64,000 nucleotides of DNA, taken from Gammaproteobacteria bacterium (GTDB lineage Bacteria > Pseudomonadota > Gammaproteobacteria > Pseudomonadales > Halieaceae). Below the pieces are notes generated by a model. That model was not told the origin of the DNA. It saw only the letters and a program-made list of their open reading frames with translations, and made no database searches. Positions 55,235 to 64,000 of this stretch are shown piece after piece. Made by a program: the position numbers and the translations under genes. Numbering within the stretch: position 1 is the first letter of the stretch; the number at the start of each line of letters is the position of its first letter. The DNA is taken from NCBI GenBank assembly GCA_030427485.1, contig JAUICG010000003.1, forward strand, positions 186,001 to 250,000, written 5' to 3'.

Positions 55235-56602
55235 TCAACGCTGAGCGGAGTTCTCCAGTTCACTGAGGAATTTACCGACTTTATCATGGGATTCCTGGTA
55301 CTCCTGTTCCCAGTCGGAATCGGCGACGATGCCACCGCCGCCCCAGCAACGCACCTCACCGTCAGCGCACAGGAAGCTGCGTATGGCGATATTGCTGTCC
55401 ATGCGCCCGTCTGCGCTGACGTAAAGTACCGAGCCGCAGTACACCGCGCGATCATGCGGCTCCAACTCGGCGATGATTTGCATCGCGCGCCGTTTTGGTG
55501 CGCCGGTGATCGATCCTCCCGGGAAGCTGTCGCGCAACAGGTCCCAGGCATTGCAATCGTCCCTGAGTTCACCGCTTATGGTGCTGACCAGGTGGTGAAC
55601 TGTCGGGAAGCTCTGGACATCAAACAGGCGATCGACATGTATGCTGCCCGGCATACAACTGCGTCCGAGGTCATTGCGCAGGAGATCGACAATCATCAGG
55701 TTTTCCGCGCGGTCTTTCTGTGACGCACGCAACTCCCGCCGCACCTGTTCATCCTGGCGGGGGTCGGGGTGGCGCGGGCGAGTACCCTTGATAGGGGATG
55801 TTTCCGCGCGGTGCCCGTGTAGCGACAGGAATCGCTCCGGGGAGAGGCACATCAGCGCGCTGTCCCGCTCCAGCGACAGGTAGGCCGAAAACGGGGCGGC
55901 CGCTGATTCCCGCAGGGCGCGGTAGGCGGTCCATGGATCGCCCGCGTAGTTCGCGCGAAAACACCGGGTCAGGTTGACCTGGTAACAGTCGCCAGCCTGT
56001 ATATAACCCTGTATGCGATCAAATGCCGCCTTGTACTGCATAGGGGACAGGTTCGAGCTAAAACGCCCCTCTACAGCGAAGTCCGGTGTGTGATATCTGC
56101 CTGGCTGGTGCAACCGCGCCCGCAGGTCACGCCGTTCGGACGGCCCCACCCGAGGTTGCAGTACGAGAGTCGCACGCTGCAGCAGGTGGTCCTGTACGAT
56201 GCACCAGTCATATGCGCATAATTGCGCAGCGGGGAAAGTGTTTGCGTGTGCAGTGCGCCGGATGCCGTGCAGCGCATTGCCGACGTCGTAGCCGAGGTAA
56301 CCCAGCAGGCCGCCGCAGAATGGGATGTCCGGCGATACAGGCTGTATGCCCCGGTAGTACTCAGCCTGAAACCGTGCCAGTTCGCTGAAAAAAAGGCGAC
56401 AGTCCCGTTCGGTGGCATCCGGCCTGAGCCCGGGCAACTCCGTAGCCCAGGGTCGGGCAGTCAGTATGTCATAGCGTCCGGCGCTGGCATGGGGATAACT
56501 GCTGTCCAGGAACGCCGCTCGAGGCAGGTCCCGAATCCGCTCAAACAACTCGCAACTGTCCTGGAAGTAGGGGATGTCCTCGAGGAGTACCGACTTGCTC
56601 AC
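55235..56602 (-). CDS. pabB: Aminodeoxychorismate synthase component I
   Basis: 455 residues. PabB turns chorismate plus glutamine-derived ammonia into 4-amino-4-deoxychorismate in folate synthesis. The chorismate-utilising domain is complete: YQVNLTRCFRANY, SPERFLSLHG, TSPIKGTRPRH, ENLMIVDLLRNDLGR, FPGGSITGAPKRRAMQIIAELEP and VRCWGGGGIVADSDWEQEYQE. The TSPIKGTRPRH segment has the lysine typical of PabB rather than TrpE. No pabA is adjacent. Confidence 0.92.
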   Translation of the reverse strand: MSKSVLLEDIPYFQDSCELFERIRDLPRAAFLDSSYPHASAGRYDILTARPWATELPGLRPDATERDCRLFFSELARFQAEYYRGIQPVSPDIPFCGGLLGYLGYDVGNALHGIRRTAHANTFPAAQLCAYDWCIVQDHLLQRATLVLQPRVGPSERRDLRARLHQPGRYHTPDFAVEGRFSSNLSPMQYKAAFDRIQGYIQAGDCYQVNLTRCFRANYAGDPWTAYRALRESAAAPFSAYLSLERDSALMCLSPERFLSLHGHRAETSPIKGTRPRHPDPRQDEQVRRELRASQKDRAENLMIVDLLRNDLGRSCMPGSIHVDRLFDVQSFPTVHHLVSTISGELRDDCNAWDLLRDSFPGGSITGAPKRRAMQIIAELEPHDRAVYCGSVLYVSADGRMDSNIAIRSFLCADGEVRCWGGGGIVADSDWEQEYQESHDKVGKFLSELENSAQR

Positions 56603-56728
56603 AGCCGGCCGCCGGTGGTGCGTGGAGGAATGGTTCCGGCGAGATTTCCTGCATTGTCAGGGCGCTGCATAGAGGTCGATATTCCGTGCTCGGGCAGGAT
56701 CTGTGACGCGGTTTTAAGCGGTAATTTG

Positions 56729-56764
56729 CGGTGAAACAACCGGCATCTACGGTGAAATACCCGG
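56729..56764. repeat. Direct repeats at 21-base spacing upstream of the carboxylase promoter
   Basis: CGGTGAAACAACCGG (56729-56743) and CGGTGAAATACCCGG (56750-56764) match at 13 of 15 bases and lie 21 bases apart, two helical turns. A weaker copy CGGTAATTTGCGG precedes them (56719-56731). They end 19 bases before the -35 of the predicted promoter, a place suited to an activator or a repressor. Confidence 0.55.
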
Positions 56765-56783
56765 AAATGTCGCTACGCCTGAA

Positions 56784-56812
56784 TTGACTTTGCGGGCTCG
56801 GCAAATTACTGT
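56784..56812 (+). promoter_or_regulatory. Predicted promoter of the carboxylase/mutase operon
   Basis: TTGACT (56784-56789), 17 bases, TACTGT (56807-56812). The -35 matches five of six bases; the -10 is weaker (T, A and T at the key positions). This fits a promoter assisted by an activator at the nearby repeats. Confidence 0.45.
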
Positions 56813-56937
56813 ATCAGCCCGAAAATCAGGCATATTCGCATCCTAAGCCTGACTGCCGCGACTTGCAACCAGCATGTCTATTGCAGGCGTAACTCGACTA
56901 CTCCATCACCCCGTGTGAAACCTTTGGATCAAGGACT

Positions 56938-58671
56938 ATGACGACAAAGAACAGCAATACTCTTTTCGCTTCTCTGGATAATCCGTTCGCGGATAATTCC
57001 GAGCGGGAATTTCGAGTGCCGGGACAGGTTGCCTCGGCGCCCGGTCCCTACGAGGAGTCCCTCAAGGCGGGATGGGAATTGCAGCAGCGGCCTCGCCAGA
57101 CCGCCGGCGTCAAGAACATTCAGCGCCAGCACCAGAAAAACCGTATGACGATATGGGAGCGAATTCGCTACCTCAGCGACGAGCCGCCGACGGTGCTCTA
57201 CCAGAACTGGGGCCCAAACCTTGATGGCGCCTCGCTGGTGACAGCTATCATCAAGGTCAACGGGCGCGATGTCGCGCTGTACGGGCATGACTTTACAGTG
57301 CGCGCGGGATCCATGGATGCTACCAACGGCGCCAAACTCGCCCGCCTGTTCGAACTGGCCGCCAAGCAACGCATTCCCGTGGTGGGCATCAATGACAGCG
57401 CGGGGGCTTTCATCCCGGCCGGAGTCGGCGGCCTTGACGGCTACGCCGAAGCGTTTGCCGCGCTGCGCCGTATCAGCGGTATCGTTCCCAGTGTCATGTG
57501 CATGTTCGGCTTTAACGCCGGAGGCGGCTCCTATCTGCCCCGGCAGGGCAGTTTCCTTATCCAGCCCAATGACACCTTCTTCGGGCTGACCGGGCCCGGC
57601 GTGGTCAAGTCCGTACTGGGAGAGGATGTCACGCCGGACGAACTCGGCGGCCCGGGTGTGCACAGCCAGTCCGGAGTGACCGATTTCGTGGTCAAGGACG
57701 AGGTGGAGGCCCTGCGCAAGGTCCGCGCCCTGTTGAACTACTTGCCCGGCCACAACGGTGAGCTCGCGCCTTTCCAGGCCAGTTCCGATCCTGTTGACCG
57801 CAAGACCTGGGATATCGATATCCTGCTGAAGAAAGCGCTGAATTCCCCCACTGGTTTCAACACGCCCATCGATATATCGATACTGATACAGCAACTTTGC
57901 GATCACTCTGATTTCCTGGAAATACAGCCGGACAGGGCACGCAATACCGTCACCGCGCTGGGGCGCATGGGCGGAAACGTCGTGGGCTTTGTCGCCAATA
58001 ATTCTGCGGTGGCCTCGGGGCAAATCGATATCGATGCAGCCTACAAAAACGCGCGCTTTATCCGTTTTTGCAATCTGTACAACATCCCGGTGATTTTCCT
58101 TGAAGACACGACCGGATTCCTGCCCGGCAAGGACCAGGAGAGCCGCGGTATTATTCAGGCTGGTCGCGCGATGCTGGATGCGATCGTCGACTTGCGCACA
58201 CCGCGGTTTCTCGTACTGGTGCGAAACGCATTCGGAGGCGCCTACGCGGCCTTCAACAGTTTTCCGGTAGGCGCCGATTTCGTCGTAGCGCTACCCACGA
58301 CACGTGTCGCGGTAATGGGCCCGGCGGGTGTGGAATACGTCTACAAGTCGGAACTGCGCAATATACGCGGGTCGGTCCAGGCGAAACTCGATGAGGAGAC
58401 AAAGGCACAGGTCGCCGCCGGCCTCTCCGAAACACAGGCGAAAGCAGCCGCGAGGGAACTGGTAGCGGCATGGGTGAAATCGGAGGAGGCGCTGCTGGCT
58501 GAGCGTTATACCCGGGAGCTGATGAACCCGAATGAGGCGCTCAGCCTGGGGTCGATCTCGCAAATAGTCATGCCGTCGGACCTGCGCCAGGTACTGACGG
58601 AAAACATGGCGTTTTACCTGCGTCGCTACCAGCCTGCACCGCTGCAATCCGTGCAACGTGAATTCCACTAA
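56938..58671 (+). CDS. Acyl-CoA carboxylase carboxyltransferase (beta) subunit
   Basis: 577 residues. It carries the carboxyl group from biotin to an acyl-CoA. Two crotonase-like halves are visible: N-half [40 protein letters not shown] and [17 protein letters not shown]-half [28 protein letters not shown] and [12 protein letters not shown]. The glycine-rich oxyanion segments are intact. Neighbours (biotin subunit, epimerase, methylmalonyl-CoA mutase) point to propionyl-CoA, although acyl-CoA specificity is not readable. It starts at ATG 56938 and the alpha subunit follows after 38 bases. Confidence 0.88.
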   Translation: MTTKNSNTLFASLDNPFADNSEREFRVPGQVASAPGPYEESLKAGWELQQRPRQTAGVKNIQRQHQKNRMTIWERIRYLSDEPPTVLYQNWGPNLDGASLVTAIIKVNGRDVALYGHDFTVRAGSMDATNGAKLARLFELAAKQRIPVVGINDSAGAFIPAGVGGLDGYAEAFAALRRISGIVPSVMCMFGFNAGGGSYLPRQGSFLIQPNDTFFGLTGPGVVKSVLGEDVTPDELGGPGVHSQSGVTDFVVKDEVEALRKVRALLNYLPGHNGELAPFQASSDPVDRKTWDIDILLKKALNSPTGFNTPIDISILIQQLCDHSDFLEIQPDRARNTVTALGRMGGNVVGFVANNSAVASGQIDIDAAYKNARFIRFCNLYNIPVIFLEDTTGFLPGKDQESRGIIQAGRAMLDAIVDLRTPRFLVLVRNAFGGAYAAFNSFPVGADFVVALPTTRVAVMGPAGVEYVYKSELRNIRGSVQAKLDEETKAQVAAGLSETQAKAAARELVAAWVKSEEALLAERYTRELMNPNEALSLGSISQIVMPSDLRQVLTENMAFYLRRYQPAPLQSVQREFH

Positions 58672-58709
58672 ACCGATTTCTGGCAAACTCACTTTAAAGG
58701 AAGAGCTGC

Positions 58710-61526
58710 GTGTCCAACGAATTTTACCTGAGCAACCCGCTTATACACCGCGAACGCAAATTGGGCGAGGGCGCCAGCGCGTGGGAGCGACAGTTTGACT
58801 GTACGCATATTCGGCCGCTGATCATCTGTCGCGGCCCGATTCGCAAGGAAGCGATGGATGTGTTCTCCGAGATGGGCATTACACATTTCGGCATTTTACT
58901 GTCGGAAAAGGATTCGATCGTCTACCGCAGCGCCGTCGCCCCCGAATTGCGTTCGCTGACAGACCCCGATCGGGTCCATCGTGTGCCGGACTACAGCGGT
59001 GTTAACAAGGAAGAGCGCGAACAGCGGATTGAACAGATCATCAATATTGCACGGGAGAACAATTACAACGCCATATTCGCCGGCTATGGCTTTATGGCCG
59101 AGGATGAAACCATGGTGGCGGCCATGGAGAACGCGGGGTTAAATTTTATCGGGCCCTGTTCACGCACCGTGCACGACGCCGGCCTCAAGGACGAAGCGAA
59201 ACGTACTGCGCTGAAATGCGGCGTTTCCGTGACGCCCGGTATCGACAATGGTACAGCACTGACATTGCTGAAGAAGCATCCTGACGTCGCCGCACTGCAG
59301 GCGCTGGTGGCCGAGCACAAGCTCGAAGCGGATGCCGCTGCGCTGAGCGATGAGTCGATTACACTGGAGGATAAGGCCGATATCGTGCTCGCGGCGTCCT
59401 ACAGGAAGGGACTCGATCTTTACACCGTTGACGAACTCTGTGAGACCCTGACCGAAGCGGTGGCGAAGATGGCCGCAGAGTACCCACAGAACCGTGTTCG
59501 TCTGAAGGCCATCAGCGGCGGCGGCGGAAAAGGACAGCGTATCCTGGGTATAGGCGATTCCGCCCGTACCGCTGAAATGGTGCGGGAAATCCTCAACGAG
59601 GTGAAGACCACCGGCGTCGGCGACAACAAGAACGTGCTGGTCGAGCTGAATATCGAGACCACCCGCCACCAGGAGATTCAGGTCATCGGCAATGGCCAGT
59701 GGTCGCTGTCCATGGGCGGGCGCGATTGTTCCCTGCAGATGCACGAGCAGAAGTTGCTGGAGGTGTCGGTAACGGTGGAGTCGCTGGAAAGGGCGTTGGC
59801 GGAAGCCGAGGATAACGGCAGGGAAGAGGAGTCACGTATCCTGCGGCAGGATATAGCCACGCTGAAGGCCATGGAGCAGGAGGCTGAAAGCTTCGGGCAG
59901 GCAGTGGGGCTGGACTCGGTATCCACCTTCGAGTGTATCGTGGATCGGGACAAGCACTTCTTCATGGAAATGAATACGCGTATCCAGGTGGAGCACCGCG
60001 TCACCGAGCTGTGCTACGCGCTGAAGTTCACCAATCCGAAGAACGCCAATGAGTTCTTCGTGGTGGAATCCCTGGTCGAGGCGATGGTTCTGCTGGCCGC
60101 GCACGGCGCGAAACTGCCGCGGCCGGAGCGACTGGTGCGAATGAATGATAGTGTCGAAGCCAGGCTCAATGCCACCAACCAGGCACTGCAGCCACATGCC
60201 GGTGGTGTCATCGAGGCGTGGAGTGATGCCATCGAGGGTGAAATTCGCGACGACCAGGGCATCAGCCTGCACAATCCAGATACCGATGTTTTTATGAAGT
60301 ACACGCTTGCCGGCGCGTACGATTCCAACATTGCGCTGCTGCTGACAGTAGGTGACACACGGCTGGATACCTACCAGAAGATGGCGGAGGCCATTCGCCG
60401 GACCCGCATGCGTGGCCGTGATCTGGCGACCAACCTGGAATTCCATTACGGACTGGTCAACTGGTTTATTGGCCAGAACATCAATGCACGCCCCACCACC
60501 CGGTTTATCGTTCCCTACCTGACGGCTGTTGGTGAGTTGAAGCAGCAGGCAAACAACCTGGACCTGGCGCACGCCTATGCCGCACTGGGCAAGATGGCGC
60601 TGGCCGATGTGGAGGGTGACGCGCGACTGGCCCTGGCGAACACGCTTGAATTGAAAGAGACGCTGTTTTTGCGTCCGCTGCAGAACCTGCTGGCCGAGCC
60701 GCATATTCTCAGCGGCTGGCTGAGCATCAATCGCGATTGCTATACCCTCATCGACGGTAAAATCTGCTGGAATGAAAACCCGATTGAACTGTTGGCCGAT
60801 ACCTACCACTTCCTGAATATGGATTTTATCGACAGTGATGCGCCGCCAGCGGCCTCGATGATCTGGGATCACGACAATGCGATTTTGCAGGATGCACTGG
60901 CCTTCTACCGAGAGCTCGGGGATCGTCTGCCGGCGGAGGACTGGATGGAATTATGTGCCGCGCTTGACGCGGACGAGGCTCCGAAGGGATTCGAGGCGGA
61001 CCTTTGGTCCCGGACCCGCAACGCCCACTTCGGTTACCAGGCGGGCGCGGATATTCTTGCGATCCTGCCCAGTATCGCGGAGGCAACGGGCTTCTATTCG
61101 CTGACGGTAAATCCTGACCTGAGCATCGATATACCGGAGCGGCTCACGGATGCCGCATTGCAGTCGGCAATGGCGAAAGTCCTGGTGCCCCCGCCCGTCG
61201 CGCGTTCCGATGAAATACTCGCCAGCAGCGGCGGCATGTTCTATTCTCGCGAGACACCGGCGCACGACGTGTATGTCAAGGAGGGTGACCACTTCGACGC
61301 GGGCGATCCGCTGTTCATCGTCGAGGTAATGAAGATGTTCAACAAGGTATACGCCCCATTCTCCGGTACCATTGCCAAGGTTCTGGTGGATACGGATGGC
61401 AGTATCATCAGCAAGGGACAGCCGATCTTCAAAATAGTACCTGATGAAGTCATAGTAGAAGTGTCCGCCGAAGAAATCGCTGCAAAGCGGGCTGCGGCCA
61501 CCGCGGCATTTTTACAGCAACTGTAG
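58710..61526 (+). CDS. Acyl-CoA carboxylase biotin carboxylase plus biotin carrier (alpha) subunit, divergent
   Basis: 938 residues from GTG 58710, much longer than the usual ~660-residue alpha subunit. N-terminal biotin carboxylase: the ATP-grasp glycine loop ISGGGGKGQR is at 268-277 and EMNTRIQVEH at 420-429 (with His-Arg instead of His-Pro after it). The loop lies about 100 residues further from the N-terminus than in E. coli AccC, and there are charged helical insertions (for example about 350-395, AEDNGREEESRILRQD). The C-terminal carrier domain has biotinyl Lys875 in EVMKMF. Likely partner of the beta subunit. It is followed by the epimerase gene after 12 bases. Confidence 0.85.
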   Translation: MSNEFYLSNPLIHRERKLGEGASAWERQFDCTHIRPLIICRGPIRKEAMDVFSEMGITHFGILLSEKDSIVYRSAVAPELRSLTDPDRVHRVPDYSGVNKEEREQRIEQIINIARENNYNAIFAGYGFMAEDETMVAAMENAGLNFIGPCSRTVHDAGLKDEAKRTALKCGVSVTPGIDNGTALTLLKKHPDVAALQALVAEHKLEADAAALSDESITLEDKADIVLAASYRKGLDLYTVDELCETLTEAVAKMAAEYPQNRVRLKAISGGGGKGQRILGIGDSARTAEMVREILNEVKTTGVGDNKNVLVELNIETTRHQEIQVIGNGQWSLSMGGRDCSLQMHEQKLLEVSVTVESLERALAEAEDNGREEESRILRQDIATLKAMEQEAESFGQAVGLDSVSTFECIVDRDKHFFMEMNTRIQVEHRVTELCYALKFTNPKNANEFFVVESLVEAMVLLAAHGAKLPRPERLVRMNDSVEARLNATNQALQPHAGGVIEAWSDAIEGEIRDDQGISLHNPDTDVFMKYTLAGAYDSNIALLLTVGDTRLDTYQKMAEAIRRTRMRGRDLATNLEFHYGLVNWFIGQNINARPTTRFIVPYLTAVGELKQQANNLDLAHAYAALGKMALADVEGDARLALANTLELKETLFLRPLQNLLAEPHILSGWLSINRDCYTLIDGKICWNENPIELLADTYHFLNMDFIDSDAPPAASMIWDHDNAILQDALAFYRELGDRLPAEDWMELCAALDADEAPKGFEADLWSRTRNAHFGYQAGADILAILPSIAEATGFYSLTVNPDLSIDIPERLTDAALQSAMAKVLVPPPVARSDEILASSGGMFYSRETPAHDVYVKEGDHFDAGDPLFIVEVMKMFNKVYAPFSGTIAKVLVDTDGSIISKGQPIFKIVPDEVIVEVSAEEIAAKRAAATAAFLQQL

Positions 61527-61538
61527 AGAGGACGACAG

Positions 61539-61949
61539 ATGATTACTGCATTGGACCACATCGCTATCGCGGTGCCTGATCTCGAGAAAGCCATAGAGCG
61601 TTTTGTCAGCGATTTCGGGCTGCCACTGGGTGGCACGGAGGACGTGGAAGAAGCGAAAACCACGGCAGCATTTTTGCCGCTGCCGCCTACCAGTATCGAG
61701 TTGGTGCACCCCTTGCGCGGCGAGGGACCTGTCGCCACCTACCTGGAGAAAAAGGGCGGGGGCATGCATCACCTGTGCTTTCGCTCCGATGATATCGACG
61801 CCGATGTCGCCCGCCTGCGGGAGAAGGGCTACCAGTTTCTCGCCGACGCACCCACGCCCGGTGCCCATGGCTCGCGCGTTATTTTCATTCATCCGAAAAG
61901 TTGCGATGGCGTGCTGATCGAGATCAACCAGCCCGCAGAGGACCACTGA
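61539..61949 (+). CDS. mce: Methylmalonyl-CoA epimerase
   Basis: 136 residues, one vicinal-oxygen-chelate domain. It inverts (S)- to (R)-methylmalonyl-CoA. The N-terminal [19 protein letters not shown] carries a metal His (His7), [15 protein letters not shown] a second His, and the C-terminal [13 protein letters not shown] the Glu ligand. The size and position directly between the carboxylase and mutase genes support the assignment. Confidence 0.92.
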   Translation: MITALDHIAIAVPDLEKAIERFVSDFGLPLGGTEDVEEAKTTAAFLPLPPTSIELVHPLRGEGPVATYLEKKGGGMHHLCFRSDDIDADVARLREKGYQFLADAPTPGAHGSRVIFIHPKSCDGVLIEINQPAEDH

Positions 61950-61959
61950 GGTTTTGCCC

Positions 61960-64000
61960 ATGAGCGACAGTATCTACGACAAGGCCACCGCCACACCGGG
62001 CAGCTGGAAGGAGTTGGCTGAATCACAGATGCGAGGCAAGCGCCTCGACGATCTGGTCTGGCATACCGCCGAGGATATCGACGTGAAGCCGCTGTACACG
62101 GCGCAGGACATTAGCTCGCTGCAGTACACCGACACCATGCCGGGAATATCGCCCTACCTGCGCGGTCCCCAGGCCACCATGTACGCAGGGCGCCCCTGGA
62201 CGATCCGGCAGTATGCAGGCTTCTCGACGGCGGAGGAGTCCAACGCGTTCTACCGCCAGGCACTGGCCGCCGGCGGACAGGGTGTGTCCGTGGCGTTTGA
62301 CCTGGCGACACACCGCGGCTACGACTCCGACCACCCACGCGTTTCCGGTGACGTTGGCAAGGCGGGTGTGGCGATCGATTCTGTCGAGGATATGAAGATT
62401 CTCTTCGATGGTATACCGCTGGAAAAAGTGTCCGTCTCCATGACGATGAACGGCGCGGTACTGCCCGTGCTGGCCGGCTATATTGTGGCTGCCGAGGAAC
62501 AGGGGGTAGCGCAGAAAGACCTGGCGGGCACCATACAGAACGATATCCTGAAAGAGTTCATGGTGCGCAACACCTACATTTACCCGCCCAAGCCCAGCAT
62601 GAAAATCATCGGTGATATCATCGCGTATTGCTCCGCCAACATGCCGCGCTTCAATACGATTTCCATTTCCGGCTATCACATTCAGGAAGCCGGCGCCAAC
62701 GCCGCGCTGGAACTCGCCTATACGCTGGCGGATGGCAAGGAATATATCCGCACCGCGATCGACGCCGGCCTGGGTATCGACGATTTCGCGCCGCGCCTCT
62801 CTTTCTTCTGGGGCGTGGGCATGAACTTCTACATGGAGATCGCGAAGATGCGCGCGGCGCGTCTGTTGTGGGCGAAAATCGTCTCGGAGTTCAACCCCGT
62901 GAACCCGAAGAGTTCCATGCTGCGAACCCACAGCCAGACATCCGGCTGGTCGTTGACCGAACAGGACCCGTATAACAATGTGGTGCGCACCACGATAGAG
63001 GCCATGGCCGCGGTGTTTGGCGGCACCCAGTCGCTGCATACCAACGCGCTGGACGAGGCCATCGCCCTGCCGACTGAATTTTCCTCCCGCATCGCCCGCA
63101 ATACCCAGTTGATCATCCAGGAAGAGACGGGTATCACCAAAGTCGTCGATCCCTGGGGCGGTTCCTATATGATGGAAAACCTGACCCAGGATATCGCGGA
63201 CAAGGCCTGGGAACTGATCGAGGAAGTGGAAGCCGCTGGTGGCATGGCCAAAGCGATTGAAACCGGGATGCCCAAAATGCGTATCGAGGAGGCCGCCGCG
63301 AGAAAGCAGGCGCGGATAGATCGGGGCGAAGATGTCATCGTTGGCGTGAACAAGTACCGCGTCAAGGGTGAGGACAATGTGGATATTCTCGATATCGACA
63401 ACGCCGCAGTACGCAAATCGCAGCTGGCCCGCCTGGCGACGATCCGTGAGGGTCGCGATGAGAGTGCCGTGGAGGCCGCGCTCGACGCTATTTACCAGTG
63501 CGCGGTGAGCGGCGAGGGCAACTTGCTGGAACTGGCCATCGAGGCGACACGCCGCAGGGCGACAGTGGGAGAGATATCGTTCGCCATGGAGCGTGAATTC
63601 GGTCGTTTCAAAGCCCAGGCCCAGACGGTATCCGGCGTGTACGGCGCAGCATTCGAAGCGGACGAGTCCTGGCAGGATATCAGCAAGGAGATCGAGGGCT
63701 TTATCGCGCAGCACGGTCGCCGGCCGCGAATGCTGGTGTGCAAGATGGGACAGGATGGGCACGACAGGGGTGCCAAGGTCGTCGCCACCGCCTTCGCCGA
63801 TGTCGGTTTCGACATCGACCTGTCACCGATGTTCTCCACACCCGAGGAAGTGGCCCGGCAGGCGATTGAAAACGACGTTCACGTCGTCGGCGCCTCCTCT
63901 TTGGCTGCGGGGCACAAGACGCTGGTGCCGGAACTGGTGGCTGAACTGAAGAAGCAGGGCGCTCAGGATATTGTGGTGATCGCCGGCGGGGTGATACCGC
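61960..64000 (+). CDS. Methylmalonyl-CoA mutase, cut by window edge
   Basis: At least 680 residues from ATG 61960, ten bases after the epimerase; the stop lies beyond the window. Adenosylcobalamin enzyme that converts (R)-methylmalonyl-CoA to succinyl-CoA. The barrel is complete: [72 protein letters not shown] and [19 protein letters not shown]. The cobalamin-binding DxHxxG motif is DGHDRG near residue 595-600. It is the single-chain catalytic type. A long minus-strand frame over the same bases (62023-63762) is a shadow. Confidence 0.95.
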   Translation, partial: MSDSIYDKATATPGSWKELAESQMRGKRLDDLVWHTAEDIDVKPLYTAQDISSLQYTDTMPGISPYLRGPQATMYAGRPWTIRQYAGFSTAEESNAFYRQALAAGGQGVSVAFDLATHRGYDSDHPRVSGDVGKAGVAIDSVEDMKILFDGIPLEKVSVSMTMNGAVLPVLAGYIVAAEEQGVAQKDLAGTIQNDILKEFMVRNTYIYPPKPSMKIIGDIIAYCSANMPRFNTISISGYHIQEAGANAALELAYTLADGKEYIRTAIDAGLGIDDFAPRLSFFWGVGMNFYMEIAKMRAARLLWAKIVSEFNPVNPKSSMLRTHSQTSGWSLTEQDPYNNVVRTTIEAMAAVFGGTQSLHTNALDEAIALPTEFSSRIARNTQLIIQEETGITKVVDPWGGSYMMENLTQDIADKAWELIEEVEAAGGMAKAIETGMPKMRIEEAAARKQARIDRGEDVIVGVNKYRVKGEDNVDILDIDNAAVRKSQLARLATIREGRDESAVEAALDAIYQCAVSGEGNLLELAIEATRRRATVGEISFAMEREFGRFKAQAQTVSGVYGAAFEADESWQDISKEIEGFIAQHGRRPRMLVCKMGQDGHDRGAKVVATAFADVGFDIDLSPMFSTPEEVARQAIENDVHVVGASSLAAGHKTLVPELVAELKKQGAQDIVVIAGGVIP

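Larger units (their letters stand above)
56603..56937. other. 335-base divergent control region before the carboxylase operon
   Basis: Between pabB and the carboxylase genes. It contains the phased direct repeats at 56729-56764 and a promoter at 56784-56812, listed separately. From 56813 to 56937 there is a leader of about 120 bases in which I see no uORF or terminator-type hairpin. Confidence 0.5.

Noticed and set aside
56929..58023. 364-codon minus-strand frame over the carboxylase beta gene
   Set aside because: Antisense shadow of a strongly conserved gene, no ribosome site or domain.
62023..63762. 579-codon minus-strand frame over the methylmalonyl-CoA mutase gene
   Set aside because: The plus-strand mutase has all family motifs; the antisense frame has none. 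It stands out only because the mutase runs off the window edge.

Overview
The window is 64 kb of a G+C-rich, gene-dense gammaproteobacterial chromosome. Several gene orders recall the Pseudomonas chromosome: ppiB-glnS-cysS-folD beside tRNA-Pro, the 4.5S RNA followed by dnaX-ebfC-recR, topA with a small unknown gene and then lexA, and cysB-thrH-pabB. The metabolic genes are a wax ester/triacylglycerol synthase, a fused double acyl-CoA dehydrogenase, a PQQ alcohol dehydrogenase, an LLM-type oxidoreductase and a full propionyl-CoA to succinyl-CoA route. Together they suggest an aerobic, lipid-using marine relative of the pseudomonads such as Halieaceae/Cellvibrionales. That placement is inference; no rRNA gene is present. 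I see no prophage, CRISPR array or insertion sequence.

Layout. 1-5.7 kb: end of miaE, ppiB, glnS, cysS, folD and tRNA-Pro. 6-9.6 kb: wax ester synthase, nagA and a ThuA-like lipoprotein. 9.7-14 kb: tRNA-His and tRNA-Arg, then a run of minus-strand accessory genes (a DUF2182/DUF1326 pair, MOSC, SnoaL-like, SpoIIAA-like, methyltransferase). 14.3-23.2 kb: acyl-CoA dehydrogenase, an MFS exporter, and an RND efflux operon that ends in its own TetR gene and has palindromes over its promoter. 23.2-28.4 kb: SRP RNA, dnaX (with a frameshift signal for the gamma subunit), ebfC, recR, rnd, ycgL, ycgN and a small membrane protein. 28.5-33.9 kb: a MoxR/VWA pair, an RNA methyltransferase, an IclR regulator, a striking ~200-bp inverted repeat, a glutaredoxin-like protein and a universal stress protein. 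34-38 kb: topA and lexA with double SOS boxes. 38.1-41.5 kb: quinohemoprotein alcohol dehydrogenase and LLM oxidoreductase. 41.7-48.5 kb: moaCDE, flavin reductase, Nudix, peroxiredoxin, metallo-beta-lactamase-fold protein, and an unassigned amidohydrolase/GST-like/SnoaL-like set with a MarR regulator. 48.6-56.6 kb: exonuclease III, an orphan yajC, D-cysteine desulfhydrase-like enzyme, alanine symporter, 5'-nucleotidase, cysB, thrH and pabB. 56.9-64 kb: carboxylase beta and alpha subunits, methylmalonyl-CoA epimerase and methylmalonyl-CoA mutase (cut by the window edge).

The last four genes form one tight operon that would carry propionyl-CoA from odd-chain, branched-chain or sterol side-chain breakdown into the TCA cycle. 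The acyl-CoA dehydrogenase and wax ester synthase fit the same lipid-centred lifestyle. The items I find most worth following are the large inverted-repeat element at 32.4 kb, the divergent 938-residue biotin carboxylase subunit, the amidohydrolase relative without its metal ligands, the DUF1326/DUF2182 pair, the phased direct repeats upstream of the carboxylase operon, and the dnaX recoding site.
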